From: Bacteroidales bacterium UBA1064
GTDB lineage: Bacteria > Bacteroidota > Bacteroidia > Bacteroidales > Tenuifilaceae
Length of the DNA: 15,438 nt
NCBI GenBank assembly: GCA_002316235.1
Contig: DCDD01000153.1
Span: forward strand, 1 to 15,438
Direction of reading: 5' to 3'
The position numbers and the translations under genes were made by a program. Shown one piece after another: positions 13,959-15,438 of this stretch (positions are counted from its first letter, which is position 1; every line of letters starts with the position of its first letter). The notes under the pieces were generated by a model that searched no databases, was not told the DNA's origin, and was given only the letters and a program-made list of their open reading frames with translations.

Positions 13959-15438
13959 CTACATAGGTACGACGAAGGCACAGGCTTCGTTGAGCGAGGG
14001 TGAAATAAATGTTTGCACCCCATTAATTGTGAATTTGATAATCTCAGTATCTCCCGTTTTTGAGTTGTAATCAGTTCCAACGAACTCATTCTTACTCTTT
14101 CGAACCATTTGGAGTTGATTCCCTTCGCTAAGGGTATAGATTAGAGCGCTTTGAATTATGTTCTTATCAGCTTGAACCATGTAGTAAACTTGCAGGCCAA
14201 ACCTTAGAATCATGCTGTACTGGTTTGCTTCAGCCCATACGCCCAGCACTTGAAAATTAACAGGCTGACCCTGTTCAAAGGTGTTAGTTGATATTTTAGA
14301 ATCAACGTAGCCTGTATCTATTGATACCCACTTCTCCAACCTTAGGTCGAAGAACTCAGGGTAGTAGGAGAACCAAACGGTAATATTGCCCATATACTCA
14401 GATATGTAGTTCAATGAAAAACCATTCATAGAATATCCATTCTTGATAAAACTTGGTGGCTCTACATGTAGGGATTTATCAAAAATCAACGAGTCGCCTT
14501 CGGGTTTAAAATAGTATAAAAAATCGGGGTTAAAGTTTAGCCGGTTGTTGACAACATCAAAGGTGGTGGTGATGAGGTTATCATCTTGAAAAAATACAGC
14601 ATTATAAAAATTAACTATCGGGGTCTCCTTATCAATGTAAAGCCACCTGTAGCTTATGGGCATCAATAGTGTGTCCAGCATAAAAAAAAGGTTTTTGGGT
14701 AGTATAAAAAAGTCTTTACCAGTTGTGAACGGGTAGTAGCATATTGCAGAAATTATAGTTCTACCTCTATGGTTGAAAACTCCTTTAAAATAGTACTGGG
14801 GGTAAGATGCCCTTTCAAGTACATGCTGATTCATCCATATCTGTCTTAGCTTAAAGGTATCCTTACTATAGGGTGCCGCGTACCAAGCGCTGTCTAGCGT
14901 AAAATTTCCGACTAGTTTTCCGCTGCCAGCTGAAAACAGCGAAATGGTGTTAAACAGCCTGTCATTTATAAAAAGCAACGAATCGTTTGATATGGACAAC
15001 ATTCTGATTCCACCCAGCGACTCTTTAAGTTTTACTCTTTCCAGTGCTACAATCGTTTTGTTACTTTTGGATAATCGCTCAACGAACATGGTTTTATTAA
15101 CAAAATAGTAAGCAAGGGGGAACGTGATTCGCTGTATAGGCACAGTGGAGTTATCAATCACCGTAATTGCAGAAGCGTTGTAAAAGGAGTACTTGCTGAA
15201 AAGTGGTTCCGATGAAACCACATTTATACTGTTGGGTATCTTTAAAACCTCCTTAGTGTACTTGGGAAGCGCCTTTTCAGGAACATCCCTTACGATAAAG
15301 GTAACCTGTTCCATGAGCTCCTGTTTCTCAATTTCGGCAAGTATATCCCTGATGGGAGCCATGCACGATATGCAGTCCGAGGGTTTAATGGCAAAGAAAA
15401 TTTCAACCCCTCCAACCCTGCTGATTGCCGGTAACGAT
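13959..15438 (-). CDS. Thioredoxin-like (CxxC) protein with long beta-rich C-terminal region, 5' end outside window
   Basis: The frame stays open to the window edge, so the gene is cut at its 5' end; about 492 residues are visible. The first ATG in the window (15362) falls just after a CxxC motif and is not the real start. Upstream of it the sequence reads VEIFFAIKPSDCISC, a hydrophobic strand leading into DCISCMAPIRDIL, as in thioredoxin or TlpA-like domains. The redox-like part continues to about VTFIVRDVPEKALPKY. The remaining 400 residues are rich in aromatic and beta-prone segments with repeated motifs such as SLLFINDRLFN and NITVWFSYYPEF, reminiscent of the 6-bladed beta-propeller proteins of Bacteroidota, but I cannot assign a named family. 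A signal peptide or lipobox would lie beyond the edge. It probably acts in the periplasm or at the surface. Function unknown. Confidence 0.8.
   Translation of the reverse strand, partial: SLPAISRVGGVEIFFAIKPSDCISCMAPIRDILAEIEKQELMEQVTFIVRDVPEKALPKYTKEVLKIPNSINVVSSEPLFSKYSFYNASAITVIDNSTVPIQRITFPLAYYFVNKTMFVERLSKSNKTIVALERVKLKESLGGIRMLSISNDSLLFINDRLFNTISLFSAGSGKLVGNFTLDSAWYAAPYSKDTFKLRQIWMNQHVLERASYPQYYFKGVFNHRGRTIISAICYYPFTTGKDFFILPKNLFFMLDTLLMPISYRWLYIDKETPIVNFYNAVFFQDDNLITTTFDVVNNRLNFNPDFLYYFKPEGDSLIFDKSLHVEPPSFIKNGYSMNGFSLNYISEYMGNITVWFSYYPEFFDLRLEKWVSIDTGYVDSKISTNTFEQGQPVNFQVLGVWAEANQYSMILRFGLQVYYMVQADKNIIQSALIYTLSEGNQLQMVRKSKNEFVGTDYNSKTGDTEIIKFTINGVQTFISPSLNEACAFVVPM

Overview
The window looks like chromosomal DNA from a Bacteroidota species, probably class Bacteroidia. 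It carries an ECF sigma/FecR pair of the Bacteroides expansion type, STN and CarboxypepD_reg-like domains, a DUF1573 protein, a viroplasmin-type RNase H and a LolC/E-like permease. Promoters fit the Bacteroidota form (-7 box TAnnTTTG), and Shine-Dalgarno sequences are mostly absent. No tRNA, rRNA, CRISPR array, transposase or integrase was seen. The genus cannot be named from this sequence alone.

Layout. Positions 167-4681 (+ strand) hold a signalling cassette: a secreted CarboxypepD_reg-like protein, then sigma factor, FecR anti-sigma, and a second paralogue of the first protein that has gained an N-terminal STN domain. A bidirectional terminator (4745-4778) separates this from ilvE on the - strand. 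Positions 5870-8000 form an accessory-looking patch. An A/T-rich methyltransferase gene (6787-7557) sits between the intact 3' end of a permease gene (7994-9235, -) and a decayed second copy of that 3' end (about 6122-6219). rnhA (9278-9910, -) lies just upstream of the permease and probably shares its transcript. Next comes a 430-bp non-coding gap with several nested stem-loops behind a -7-like box, a candidate structured RNA. NamZ-like DUF1343 (10348-11523), a class I aminotransferase (11751-12950) and DUF1573 (12976-13392) follow, all on the - strand; the last two form an operon with a hairpin at the predicted mRNA 5' end. The window ends inside a - strand gene encoding a thioredoxin-like CxxC segment followed by a long beta-rich region.

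How the genes fit together. The first cassette is the most unusual part. ECF sigma/FecR pairs in this phylum are normally followed by a SusC/FecA-type TonB-dependent receptor whose STN domain signals to FecR. Here the STN domain is joined to a protein with no plug or barrel, and a paralogue without STN lies on the other side of the sigma gene. This suggests trans-envelope signalling without a TonB receptor. The second most interesting feature is the repeated permease 3' end flanking the methyltransferase, which resembles the scar of an old insertion or duplication. The remaining genes are housekeeping functions: branched-chain amino acid metabolism, RNA/DNA hybrid removal, lipoprotein export or a related ABC function, and peptidoglycan-fragment recycling.
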